A stretch of DNA of 22,429 nucleotides from CAYZPE01 sp046050145 (GCA_046050145.1 JBJOQC010000044.1:1-22429), one strand, 5' to 3'. Shown: positions 13,720-21,843, counted from the stretch's first letter. The notes: generated by a model from the letters alone, not told the origin. Numbers and translations: made by a program.

Positions 13720-14787
13720 TTACATCAACTTTTCCAATGTCTTTTGATTTACTGAGTGTCTGTAGGCATTCTCTACCGTAATCTCACCTTGCCGAACAAG
13801 CTCTGCAAGAGAACGGTTAAGGTCGATCATACCTTCCTCTGATGAAGTTTCAATTACGGTGTTAATCTCATGAGTTCTACCTTCACGAATCAAGTTCATT
13901 ACCGCACTATTTGCAATGAGAAGCTCATATGCAGGAACAAGCCCCCCTGAAATACGAGGGATCAAACGCTGAGAGAAAATACCTGCGAGCGATCCAGCAA
14001 GCTGAAGTCTAATTTGGTTTTGTTGCTCAGCAGGAAATGAGTCAATAATACGATCGACTGTCTGAGAGGCTGTGTTTGTGTGAAGTGTTGAAAGTACAAA
14101 GTGTCCTGTTTCAGCAGCGGTCACTGCTGTTGAGATTGTTTCTGGTTCTCGCATTTCACCGATCATCACCACATCAACATCCTGTCGAAATACCCCACGA
14201 AGTGCTGTATGAAAATCTGGTGTATCACTTTTTATTTCACGCTGATCGATAATGGATTTTTTTTGAGGAAATACATATTCGATCGGATCTTCGATTGTAA
14301 TAATATGTTCAAGTCGACTTTCGTTAATAAGATCTATAATTGCAGCGAGGGTTGTTGATTTTCCCTGACCTGTCGGACCCACCACAAGAAAAAAACCTTG
14401 TTGTCTGTCGGCAAAAGTTTTAATCACCGGTGGAAGATTGAGCTCTTCCACAGTTCGAATTTTATTTGGAATAAGACGAAGAGCTATACTTATCATTCCC
14501 TGCTGGAGAAATGCACTACCTCGAAAACGAGCCTTGCTTCCATATGCATACGCAAAATCAACTTCTTTCTTCTTTTCAAATACTTCTTTATGTTCATCAT
14601 TCAAAAGTGCATTAAAGATACCTTTTACATCATCCTTTGAGAGGATTGGCTTTTTGATAAGAGGCACAAGAAAACTTGCAACACGGATTGTTGGGTGTCT
14701 TCCCTCCGAGATATGAATATCAGATCCATCCTCTCGGATAACCGTCTCTATCAAATCTTCAAGCTCTTTTTTATGATCCATAGACAT
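13720..14787 (-). CDS. pilT: T4P retraction ATPase PilT
   Basis: 355 residues. Hexameric ATPase that powers pilus disassembly and retraction. Visible motifs: N-terminal PAS-like region with GSDIHIS, Walker A GPTGQGKST (137-145), Asp box TIEDPIEY (164-171), Walker B VVMIGEMRE (206-214) and His box TLHTN (234-238). The length, lack of an MshEN domain and RQDVDVVMIGEMRE pattern fit PilT better than PilB. An alternative start two codons later (MDHKKE) is possible. It begins 6 nt after the response regulator, within the pilB-regulator-pilT run, so extension and retraction motors are co-expressed. Confidence 0.96.
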   Translation of the reverse strand: MSMDHKKELEDLIETVIREDGSDIHISEGRHPTIRVASFLVPLIKKPILSKDDVKGIFNALLNDEHKEVFEKKKEVDFAYAYGSKARFRGSAFLQQGMISIALRLIPNKIRTVEELNLPPVIKTFADRQQGFFLVVGPTGQGKSTTLAAIIDLINESRLEHIITIEDPIEYVFPQKKSIIDQREIKSDTPDFHTALRGVFRQDVDVVMIGEMREPETISTAVTAAETGHFVLSTLHTNTASQTVDRIIDSFPAEQQNQIRLQLAGSLAGIFSQRLIPRISGGLVPAYELLIANSAVMNLIREGRTHEINTVIETSSEEGMIDLNRSLAELVRQGEITVENAYRHSVNQKTLEKLM

Positions 14788-14793
14788 ACAAAA

Positions 14794-15180
14794 TTATTTT
14801 TTATGAGATTCGGTTATTTTTAATACCTCAGCCACGACCTCTGAAGGAATACTTGTAGCTTTTACTATATACCCATGAACATGAAGTTTCTTTGCGCGTT
14901 CAATATCATATGAATCACCCTGATTTGTAAGCATGATGATAATTGCGTCAGGTGCGAGCTTTTCATTTTGAATCTTTTCAACAACTTCGAGACCATCTTT
15001 CCCTGGCATTACAATATCAGTCAAAATAATATCTGGATGATAGTCTTTTAGCTTCTCAAAAGCAGCATCCCCTCCTACCGCAACCTCTACAGTAAAACCA
15101 TCCTTCGCAAATTTATGCGAATACATATCCAAAAGGAATTTGTCATCATCAATAAGTAAGATTTTGTATGTATGTGCCAT
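14794..15180 (-). CDS. Single-domain response regulator (CheY/PilH type)
   Basis: 128 residues from MAHTYK. The start at 15180 lies one base past the pilB stop, and fits the REC fold better than the upstream ATG at 15204, which lies inside pilB. It is a lone receiver domain with acidic pocket D11/D12, phospho-acceptor D55 (TDIVMPG), T85 and K107. No output domain. In other bacteria such regulators (PilG, PilH) tune PilB or PilT activity. Its place between the two motor genes suggests the same here; no histidine kinase is in this window. Function at the motor is inference. Confidence 0.93.
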   Translation of the reverse strand: MAHTYKILLIDDDKFLLDMYSHKFAKDGFTVEVAVGGDAAFEKLKDYHPDIILTDIVMPGKDGLEVVEKIQNEKLAPDAIIIMLTNQGDSYDIERAKKLHVHGYIVKATSIPSEVVAEVLKITESHKK

Positions 15181-15181
15181 G

Positions 15182-16948
15182 TTATAAACTGTTAACTTCC
15201 TCAAGAGGAATGATCCGCTTGAATGATTTCATTATACCGTCTTCTTTGAGAGTAATCATACCCTTCGCCCGGGCAACCTTGTACACATCAAGCTCTGTTG
15301 GACTCTTTAGAACAATTGCCTCAATATCCTTATCCATCTCTAAGATCTCCATCACATTTGTTCGTCCACGAGTACCTGTCGGACAATCTGGTGTCGGTTC
15401 AATGCTATATAACTCCTTACCAAAATGAATATCTTTTCTAAATTCGGCTGGTAAATCAGAGAATTGTTTTTCAACCATCGCTTTCATACTACCCTCAAAA
15501 GGAACTGCTTTTCCTCCATCTTTTGGCAAGGTCGATACGAGTCGCTGAGCCATGGCGATAATCAATGTTGGTGCAATAAGGTAAGGGTCAACACCCATAT
15601 CAATAAGACGAGGTATTACACCGATCGATGTATTTGTGTGAATTGTTGAAAGTACCAAGTGTCCCGTAAGCGCCGCCTGAATAGCAAGTTGTGCAGTTTC
15701 CTTATCTCTAATTTCTCCCACCATAATAATGTCTGGATCCTGACGGAGTGTTGTACGAAGTCCGTTCGCAAATGTATATCCGATCTCTGGACGAACCTGC
15801 GACTGCATCATACCTTCAATACTATATTCCACCGGATCTTCAAGAGAGAGTACATTTTTTTCTTCTCTATCGAGCTCGTTGAGCATCGCATACAGTGTTG
15901 TAGTTTTTCCAGAACCAGTTGGTCCTGAAATAAGAATGAGTCCGTATGGTCTTCGTATTGCCTTTTTGATGATCTCAAGGTTACGAGGAGAGATTCCCAT
16001 GTCATCGAGTTTTCGAACACCTTTTTCTTGGTCGAGAATACGCATCACCACCTTTTCTCCGTAATATGTTGGAAATGTCGAAACTCGAAAATCAATTTTT
16101 CGCCCTTCAATCTTTGCAGAAAAACGACCATCTTGAGGTTTACGCTTTTCGTCGAGACGCATATTTGAAAGAATCTTTATACGAGCAATCACAGCAGAGT
16201 GCACTTTTGGTGGAAGCACCAAACTTGTGTGGAGCACACCATCAATTCGAAAACGGACACGCACATTTTCACGCATAGGTTCAATGTGAACATCAGACGC
16301 AACACCTTCTGTTGCATACCGTAAAATAGTTGCAACAATCTTTGTAACAGGTGCATCTTCAATAATTTTAGTTTCGACACTCGGACCCTGACCCGAGTCA
16401 CTCTCACTCTCGCCCTCACTCTGTTCTGGTTTTATATTTTTTGAATTGTCTTCTTTTGCAGATTGTTCTATCTCATTTGTAAGTTCTGTCTCAAGCTCTG
16501 AGAGAGCTTTATTTACTTCGCCTGACAAACCTTTATATGAATTGATCACCTTTTCAAAATCAGCTTCTGAAATTAAAAAAAGTTTAAATGGAATATTTAC
16601 TTTTGAAGAAATAAAGTTGAGCGCATCACGAGCATCAATATTGTCTGGATCTACAACACCAACCTCAAGTACCCCATCCTTCAGACCGAGGGGTGCAAAC
16701 TTGTAATGAGACGCTGATTCTTCTGGAATATATTCTAGAATTTTTGTTGAAATATTTTCAGTACCAAGATTTCTCATTGGCATGTCTAAATATTCACTCT
16801 TTGCTTCTAAAATCTGGAGAGGGGTCACACCTTTCTTCTGCAACAATTTTTCAAGTGTTACATCTTCTGCTGCAATCTGCTCCTCAAGCAAAGGAACATC
16901 TTGCCGAGATATTATTTTTTTTTCGGCTAATATATCGAGTATGCTCAT
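15182..16948 (-). CDS. pilB: T4P assembly ATPase PilB (GspE family)
   Basis: 588 residues. The extension motor that drives pilin polymerisation. An MshEN-type N-terminal domain (about 1-140) is joined by an acidic Ser/Glu/Gln linker (about 165-190) to the ATPase: Walker A GPTGSGKTT (342-350), Asp box SLEDPVEY (368-375), Walker B DIIMVGEIRD (406-415), His box STIHTN (434-439). Odd: the four-Cys zinc site common in GspE/PilB is absent; only C522 remains in the TPDCPTGTRGR stretch that matches the second half of the motif. It follows the PilP-like gene by 6 nt and is followed by the regulator after one base. Confidence 0.97.
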   Translation of the reverse strand: MSILDILAEKKIISRQDVPLLEEQIAAEDVTLEKLLQKKGVTPLQILEAKSEYLDMPMRNLGTENISTKILEYIPEESASHYKFAPLGLKDGVLEVGVVDPDNIDARDALNFISSKVNIPFKLFLISEADFEKVINSYKGLSGEVNKALSELETELTNEIEQSAKEDNSKNIKPEQSEGESESDSGQGPSVETKIIEDAPVTKIVATILRYATEGVASDVHIEPMRENVRVRFRIDGVLHTSLVLPPKVHSAVIARIKILSNMRLDEKRKPQDGRFSAKIEGRKIDFRVSTFPTYYGEKVVMRILDQEKGVRKLDDMGISPRNLEIIKKAIRRPYGLILISGPTGSGKTTTLYAMLNELDREEKNVLSLEDPVEYSIEGMMQSQVRPEIGYTFANGLRTTLRQDPDIIMVGEIRDKETAQLAIQAALTGHLVLSTIHTNTSIGVIPRLIDMGVDPYLIAPTLIIAMAQRLVSTLPKDGGKAVPFEGSMKAMVEKQFSDLPAEFRKDIHFGKELYSIEPTPDCPTGTRGRTNVMEILEMDKDIEAIVLKSPTELDVYKVARAKGMITLKEDGIMKSFKRIIPLEEVNSL

Positions 16949-16954
16949 AGAAAC

Positions 16955-17251
16955 TTATAGACCTAAAGGAGCAAACGGGTTTGTTCTTCCAGACGGAAAT
17001 GGAATAATCGAGAGACCGAAATCAGAGAGTCCTGTAAATAATGGATTTGTAAATACACCCTGAGAAAGAGAGATGGGTTCAAGTGTTGTAAGAAGTGTTG
17101 AAATTTCTTGTGTAATATTTGTTGATTCAGTCACAAGACCAGTGGAGAGCGCTGGGTCAGGCTCCACAAAGAAAAAGCTGTAGGCAAAAAATCCTATAAC
17201 CAAAAGAAGGATGACGATAGTTATGAGTGTATTGTATCTGCCTTCATTCAT
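16955..17251 (-). CDS. Small PilP-like T4P protein
   Basis: 98 residues. One N-terminal TM helix (about 8-29, TLITIVILLLVIGFFAYSFFF) and a short extracytoplasmic tail ending GRTNPFAPLGL. The Asn-Pro-Phe near the C-terminus recalls the RDPF segment found in PilP and in small T4P proteins of this position. The gene order pilM-N-O-this gene-pilB matches the pilMNOP order. In bacteria with an outer membrane PilP contacts PilQ; no secretin is present here, so the role must differ, or the protein only binds PilN/PilO. Too short and divergent for a firm name. Confidence 0.75.
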   Translation of the reverse strand: MNEGRYNTLITIVILLLVIGFFAYSFFFVEPDPALSTGLVTESTNITQEISTLLTTLEPISLSQGVFTNPLFTGLSDFGLSIIPFPSGRTNPFAPLGL

Positions 17252-17254
17252 ATA

Positions 17255-17782
17255 TTATTTTGAAAGTGAATAAGTTTGTACTGTCGCTGTAAACTCGTAT
17301 ACACCAGTCTCAGTTGAAACAAAATTAACACGTGTTAGATCCATAATTCGCAAACTCTTTCCAATATCTTCCGTGAACTGAGCAAAATTTTGGTATGGCG
17401 ACTTAAATTTAAATGTAACAAGATGTGTACGAAACGGAACCGACTCAGGAGCTGTTGCACTGTCTGGAGTAGAAACACTTATGTCTCGAATCTTAATTCC
17501 ATATTTTGAAGCAAGACCATCGAGATCCATAACAAAACGAGTCTGATCAAAAGAGTCTGGCAAGAAAGCATTGAGCTTATTGAGATTGTCTTGAGAAAGA
17601 TTGTTGTATTCGGTCGCAAGCCTATCGTATACAGACACAAGTTTAACACTTTTCTCTTGAGCTTCTTTATAGACAACCTCCTGTGCACGAAGAACCATCA
17701 CAGCATCATACTGAGGTGCAATATAGGTATAGTAAGTACCTACTGCAAGAGCTATGAGAATGAGAGGAAGAATTGTTTTCAT
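17255..17782 (-). CDS. pilO: PilO-like T4P alignment protein
   Basis: 175 residues: an N-terminal TM (about 3-20), a coiled-coil stretch (VLRAQEVVYKEAQEKSVKLVSVYDRLATEYNN, about 29-62), then a ferredoxin-like alpha/beta domain (about 85-175; FVMDLDGLASKYGIKIRDISV and YQNFAQFTEDIGKSLRIMDLTRVNF), the plan of PilO. It pairs with PilN to link PilM and the motor to the cell envelope. The ATG follows the pilN stop by one base (TAATATG). Named from architecture and order; sequence identity in this family is low. Confidence 0.85.
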   Translation of the reverse strand: MKTILPLILIALAVGTYYTYIAPQYDAVMVLRAQEVVYKEAQEKSVKLVSVYDRLATEYNNLSQDNLNKLNAFLPDSFDQTRFVMDLDGLASKYGIKIRDISVSTPDSATAPESVPFRTHLVTFKFKSPYQNFAQFTEDIGKSLRIMDLTRVNFVSTETGVYEFTATVQTYSLSK

Positions 17783-17783
17783 A

Positions 17784-18404
17784 TTATTGTATAGTTCCTA
17801 CAAAAGACACTTCTTCAGAACTTGTAGTACTTCCTTCAAAGATTTTAGTATCAAAATTTACTATTGAAGAGAAAGTTACATTACCTTTTTCATTGAGAGT
17901 CATATTCGAAACCTCAACAGAAGTAACATGGTTCGCTTTTCGTAAAGCATCAACCTGACTTGCGACAGCAGCGTAACCTTGTGCTTCACCTTTAAATGCA
18001 ACTTTCATTGATTTTCCAGGAGAAATTTCTGCTGTAATATCAGCAAGTCTTACATTTCTTAAGACAATACCCTCAAAAAAATCTGTGACTTTTGAAAAAG
18101 AAACATGCCTATTCAAAAGCATTTCTGCATTTCCTGTCTTTTTTCCAAGGTCAATAAAAGTAGTAAGTGCGTCTTTATCCAAAAGATCTCGTTTCTCAAC
18201 AAGTTCGGCATCAATAGATGCTATGTTTTTCTCTAAAGATTGTTCGTACAGAAATAATCCACCCGAAGTAAGTCCTGCAATAACAATAAGAAGGACACCG
18301 ATGAGAGTAAGGGCACCCATTCCTGACGATTCACTTCGATACGAAACACCAGAAGCCACAGGCTTCTTTGGAATAAATGAGGTTTGGAATCGTGTTTCAA
18401 CCAT
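17784..18404 (-). CDS. pilN: PilN-like T4P alignment protein
   Basis: 206 residues. A cytoplasmic N-terminus of about 28 residues (likely PilM contact), a TM helix (about 29-52, MGALTLIGVLLIVIAGLTSGGLFLY), a coiled-coil-like region and a C-terminal alpha/beta domain (FFEGIVLRNVRLADITAEI, YAAVASQVDALRKANHVTSVEV). This matches PilN/fimbrial assembly topology, and the gene sits between pilM and pilO. The classic PilN N-terminal INLLP motif is not obvious. It begins 46 nt after the pilM stop. Confidence 0.85.
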   Translation of the reverse strand: MVETRFQTSFIPKKPVASGVSYRSESSGMGALTLIGVLLIVIAGLTSGGLFLYEQSLEKNIASIDAELVEKRDLLDKDALTTFIDLGKKTGNAEMLLNRHVSFSKVTDFFEGIVLRNVRLADITAEISPGKSMKVAFKGEAQGYAAVASQVDALRKANHVTSVEVSNMTLNEKGNVTFSSIVNFDTKIFEGSTTSSEEVSFVGTIQ

Positions 18405-18450
18405 ATACGTATTTAAATTCTATCAAACTAGGTATTTTTTTAAAAGCTCA

Positions 18451-19554
18451 TCAATCTGATTCCTGCAACTTTCGGAGGGCAAGTCCCAGAGCTACTGTAA
18501 ATTCTGGACCTGTTGTTTTAAGCATTTGAGATAGAAACGCTGGAGTTTCAACCTTACTAAAAGGATCTCCTGCAACTGTGTCAGCCTTGAAATTATCTTG
18601 AGCGATCTTTCGTAAACCCTTGAGGGCTGAACCTCCGCCAACGAGGACAATCTTACTTAAAGCTTTATTATACTTTCTCTGATAGTTAAGTATAACTCTG
18701 TTTGCTTCAGAAAAGACATACTCGAGACTGGAGACAATAACACTCTTTGCTTGAGTATCTGCCTTTGGATCCTCGAGATTAATAGACCTCTTGAGCTCCT
18801 CAGCGGCTGCAACAGACATAGCGAGAGATCGTGCCAAAGCAAGTGTGAGATCTTGAGAGCCTCTATTTATAGTGTGTGATACTCGTACTGCACCGCGCTC
18901 AATAATATAAAGCTTTGTTGAGGCAGCACCCATATCAAAAATAAGAACCGGCAAAACCTCCTGATCAAGCACACTTCGCATCGTACTAAATATTTCAATT
19001 TCAAAAAAACTAGCGTCAATCTTTACCTTTGTAACAATATCTTGATAATTAAGCAAAATATCATTATGAATCGCAACTAAAAGTACATCTGTTTTCTGAG
19101 GATTTGGTGAAGTTCTCTCTTCACCCAAAGGCACTTCCTCATTACGAGGAATAATAGACCAGTCGAGAGTTACTTCTGTGATTGGCACAGGAATATATTT
19201 ACGTGCTTCGATCGGTATCATCTGAGCAAGTTCACGAGGTCCAACCAAAGGCATTTCAATAAGAGTCATAAGACTTGAAGCAAACGGAATAGCGACACCA
19301 GCATTTACTGTAGTTGTCTTTGCTTCACGCAAAATATCTCTCAAGGCTTCCATTACCTTTTCTATAGGCAAGCGAGTAGCTCTACCAATTTCAAGGTTTG
19401 CATAAGGGCCGAGCGCTAAAGCACCATAGGTTTCAAGCACAGCTCGTCCCCCTCTTTTCTTAAGTTGAACAACCTTTACCGAAGAAGAACCGATATCAAT
19501 ACCGATAACACTTTCTCCTTTTTTTGCAAATAAACCACCAAAAAAGCTAACCAT
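18451..19554 (-). CDS. pilM: T4P actin-like protein PilM
   Basis: 367 residues from the second in-frame ATG (MVSFFGGLF); the first ATG at 19560 lies only 3 nt from the -10 and would be upstream of the predicted transcription start. FtsA/actin-fold ATPase: phosphate-1 loop VIGIDIGSSSVKVVQL, the 1C-type domain with IEARKYIP, phosphate-2 VLIFDMGAASTKLYI and adenosine motif IVLVGGGSALKGL. It is cytoplasmic and binds the PilN N-terminus to connect the motors and the membrane complex. First gene of the locus and divergent from comF across a very short spacer. Confidence 0.95.
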   Translation of the reverse strand: MVSFFGGLFAKKGESVIGIDIGSSSVKVVQLKKRGGRAVLETYGALALGPYANLEIGRATRLPIEKVMEALRDILREAKTTTVNAGVAIPFASSLMTLIEMPLVGPRELAQMIPIEARKYIPVPITEVTLDWSIIPRNEEVPLGEERTSPNPQKTDVLLVAIHNDILLNYQDIVTKVKIDASFFEIEIFSTMRSVLDQEVLPVLIFDMGAASTKLYIIERGAVRVSHTINRGSQDLTLALARSLAMSVAAAEELKRSINLEDPKADTQAKSVIVSSLEYVFSEANRVILNYQRKYNKALSKIVLVGGGSALKGLRKIAQDNFKADTVAGDPFSKVETPAFLSQMLKTTGPEFTVALGLALRKLQESD

Positions 19555-19562
19555 ATGCATGA

Positions 19563-19572
19563 TATTATACCA
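19563..19572. promoter_or_regulatory. Overlapping divergent -10 elements for pilM and comF
   Basis: Minus strand: TGG-TATAAT (19572-19564), extended -10 for pilM, ending 9 nt before ATG 19554. Plus strand: TATTAT (19563-19568), ending 9 nt before comF ATG 19578. The two hexamers share five bases, so polymerase can occupy only one at a time. Confidence 0.6.
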
Positions 19573-19577
19573 TAGAC

Positions 19578-20237
19578 ATGATTCTCCTTTCGTACCTTAA
19601 ACGTTATTTATACTCTTTTTGTGATCTTATTTTCCCTCCTTCAGAGGAGGTTTCAAGGCTTCAAAGTATGCCGACTGAGGAGTTTGTGTCTTTAGGAAAA
19701 CCTCATGAAACTCCTCACCCTTGGATCTATTCCCTTTTTTCATATAAAGAACCTCTCATTAGAGAACTTGTATGGCAAATAAAATACAAACAAAACAAAA
19801 TACTGACAGAAAGGGTTGGACTGCTGCTCGCTGAAGAAATCGAAAGTATTATAGAAGACCGAAAAGAACTTGATACAAAGTGTGAATATATTCTTATACC
19901 GATACCACTCTCATCCACAAGACTACGCGAACGTGGATATAATCAATCTAAAAATATTGCACATGCTATATGCGCGCACACAAAACTTGTAAGAATCGAA
20001 ACAGGTGCACTCATTCGTACAAAGCAAGGAGTCTCCCAAACAAAAACACGATCACGAACCGAAAGACTTTCTGCTATTAAAAATTCTTTTTCGTTGAAAG
20101 ATAAAAATTATGTTCATAATAAATATGTCATTCTCTTAGATGATGTTACCACCACAGGAGCAACCCTCTCCGAAGCTCGGAAAGAAATTTTAAAAGGAAA
20201 ACCAAAAGAAGTGATTGCCTTTACTGTAGCTCATTAA
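19578..20237 (+). CDS. comF: ComF family phosphoribosyltransferase-like protein
   Basis: 219 residues. The ComFC pattern is clear: IFPP near the N-terminus, FSYKEPLIRELVWQIKYKQN (54-73), IPIPLSSTRLRERGYNQSKNIA (107-128), QTKTRSRTERLSAIKNSF (154-171) and the PRPP-binding loop VILLDDVTTTGAT (184-196). ComF is needed for DNA transformation in several bacteria, working in the cytoplasm on incoming single strands. The usual N-terminal zinc finger is missing; only C15 and a few scattered Cys remain. Placed back to back with pilM, consistent with DNA uptake through the pilus; the link is inference. Confidence 0.93.
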   Translation: MILLSYLKRYLYSFCDLIFPPSEEVSRLQSMPTEEFVSLGKPHETPHPWIYSLFSYKEPLIRELVWQIKYKQNKILTERVGLLLAEEIESIIEDRKELDTKCEYILIPIPLSSTRLRERGYNQSKNIAHAICAHTKLVRIETGALIRTKQGVSQTKTRSRTERLSAIKNSFSLKDKNYVHNKYVILLDDVTTTGATLSEARKEILKGKPKEVIAFTVAH

Positions 20238-20309
20238 AAAGCCGCGAGAAACGGCCGTCACGCAACGCACCATGGCGGTGAGTCGTTTGCCCGTCTCTCG
20301 CGGCTTTTT
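20236..20309. terminator. Large bidirectional terminator between comF and the TPM gene
   Basis: A perfect 14-bp stem AAAAAGCCGCGAGA (20236-20249) with TCTCGCGGCTTTTT (20296-20309), enclosing a 46-nt GC-rich loop that has its own small pairings (AACG/CGTT, CACC/GGTG). The loop is unusually long for a plain terminator. It serves the two convergent genes. Confidence 0.85.
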
Positions 20310-20316
20310 AATTGTA

Positions 20317-21177
20317 TCACCATCTACCCGAAGACCCACCCCCTCCAGACATTCCACCACCGAACCCTCCAAAGCCACCTCCTCCAAATCCTCCACCCTT
20401 TCCACCGCCAGTCCACCAAGGAATGTGCCCACTTTGAAGTCCTCGCTGATAGCCTTTTGAAACCATATAATCAAAAAGAAGTCCTAGAAAAACTAGAAAT
20501 GGAATTGCAAATATTCCTACGTACAAAAAACCAAAGATTGTAGTGAGTACAATTCCACCAACTCCTCCAATCACTCCTCCTGCCCACCAACTCTTTGATC
20601 TTCCCAAAATACTTGCAAACCACATAGGAACAACAAAAATGAGAAAACCAAAAAACTCGATAGGTATCGACTCGTAATCTATAGAACTAGATACAGGCGT
20701 ATACTCACCTTTCGTTGCAGAAATCATTTCGACAACCGCAGAAGAAATTCCTTCATAATAATTCTCTTCTTGAAATGCAGGAGTAAGAGTATTACGAATA
20801 ATACTTGAAGCAGTTGCGTCGGGCAGAGCACCTTCGAGTCCGTACCCAACTTCTATTCTCATTTCTCTATCCTCGAGAGCTATGAGAAGCAGAACTCCAT
20901 TATCATCTTTTGCTTTTCCAATTCCCCATTCCTGAAACAATTTTTCAGCATAATTTTCAATCGTATCACCCTGAAGTGACTTGATTGTAACAACAGAAAT
21001 TTCATTACTCGAATCTTTCTCAAACTGAGTCAAGACAGACTCGAGTTCTGTTTTTTCTTCAACAGCCAAAAGGTTAGCGTAGTCATTTACAAAACCCTGA
21101 GGACTTCCTGGACTTACATATGCAAGAAGAAAAAGTGGAGCAAAAACAAGCACTGAAGAAATAAGAAATTTCTTCAT
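20317..21177 (-). CDS. TPM-domain membrane protein (YgcG-like)
   Basis: 286 residues. Signal peptide (about 1-19), then a TPM domain (about 27-150: GFVNDYANLLAVEEKTELESVLTQFEKDSSNEISVVTI, DNGVLLLIALEDREMRIEVGYGLEGALPDA), two or three TM segments (about 173-190, 196-240) and a Gly-rich tail with a repeated GGG-FGG pattern ending SSGRW. This is the standard layout of LemA-partner TPM proteins (Psb32/MOLO-1/TLP18.3 family), thought to act at the membrane in stress or quality control. It follows lemA by 6 nt, as in many bacteria. The exact biochemical role is unknown. Confidence 0.93.
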   Translation of the reverse strand: MKKFLISSVLVFAPLFLLAYVSPGSPQGFVNDYANLLAVEEKTELESVLTQFEKDSSNEISVVTIKSLQGDTIENYAEKLFQEWGIGKAKDDNGVLLLIALEDREMRIEVGYGLEGALPDATASSIIRNTLTPAFQEENYYEGISSAVVEMISATKGEYTPVSSSIDYESIPIEFFGFLIFVVPMWFASILGRSKSWWAGGVIGGVGGIVLTTIFGFLYVGIFAIPFLVFLGLLFDYMVSKGYQRGLQSGHIPWWTGGGKGGGFGGGGFGGFGGGMSGGGGSSGRW

Positions 21178-21183
21178 CTCAAT

Positions 21184-21741
21184 TTAGTTAAGCTCTACCT
21201 TTGGCACAACCTCACTTCCTTCTACAGCTTCAAAGTATGCACGCTCGTCAAACCCAAAAACTTTTGCAAAGAAAACTCCTGGGATTCGCTTTGTTTTAAG
21301 GTTGTATGAACGAACAGCATCATTGAACCGTCCTCTCTCTGTACTCACTCTATTTTCTGTTCCTTCTAGCTGAGCCATCAAAGTCTGTACTGTTTGAGAC
21401 GACTGAAGTTGAGGATAATTTTCTGTAATCACAAGAAGACGTCCTAGAGCACTTTCAACTTGTCCTGCCGCAAGAGCTTTTTCATTTGTATTTGTTGCAC
21501 CACTATATCGAGTACGAGCATCCGCAATCGCTGTAAAGATCTCTTGCTCTTGATTCATGATTCCCTTTACTGACTCAACAAGGTTTGGAATAAGATCAAA
21601 ACGTCTCTGATACTGAGTCTCTACCTGAGCCCATTGACCATCGACAGCCTCATTTGCAGCGACAAGTCCGTTATATGCAGACAGACTCCACAAACCCAAT
21701 ACGGCTACAACAACGATTATTATAATTCCCCACTTTTTCAT
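21184..21741 (-). CDS. lemA: LemA family membrane protein
   Basis: 185 residues, standard length. An N-terminal TM (about 5-20) is followed by the LemA signature AYNGLVAANEAVDGQWAQVETQYQRRFDLIPNLVESVKG (about 22-60) and the C-terminal RGRFNDAVRSYNLKTKRIPGVFFAKVFGF, forming a helical bundle outside the membrane. First gene of a lemA-TPM pair. A leader of about 12 nt is predicted from the upstream promoter. Function of LemA proteins is poorly known; the link with TPM and envelope stress is from the family. Confidence 0.97.
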   Translation of the reverse strand: MKKWGIIIIVVVAVLGLWSLSAYNGLVAANEAVDGQWAQVETQYQRRFDLIPNLVESVKGIMNQEQEIFTAIADARTRYSGATNTNEKALAAGQVESALGRLLVITENYPQLQSSQTVQTLMAQLEGTENRVSTERGRFNDAVRSYNLKTKRIPGVFFAKVFGFDERAYFEAVEGSEVVPKVELN

Positions 21742-21759
21742 ATATTTTTTAATTATTTA

Positions 21760-21812
21760 ATTATGAGAGAAGTATATAGGAATTGACAATCTCATGCAAA
21801 ACAAGTTATTCT
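21760..21812. promoter_or_regulatory. Divergent promoters sharing one -35 region (lemA and the gene at 21844)
   Basis: Plus: TTGACA (21783-21788), 18 nt, TATTCT (21807-21812). Minus: TTGTCA (21789-21784), 18 nt, CATAAT (21765-21760). The two -35 hexamers overlap by five bases at TTGACAA, so the two promoters should compete. Confidence 0.6.
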
Positions 21813-21843
21813 CGCTGCAGAATCAGACACAAAGGAGCCCTTT

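Noticed and set aside
18085..18459. 124-codon open frame antisense to pilN
   Set aside because: It is the reverse of a clear T4P gene, has no motif, and no start signal.
20190..20474. Open frames on both strands over the comF 3' end and the Gly-rich tail of the TPM protein
   Set aside because: They result from the GC-rich terminator and repeated Gly codons, and cross a strong terminator.
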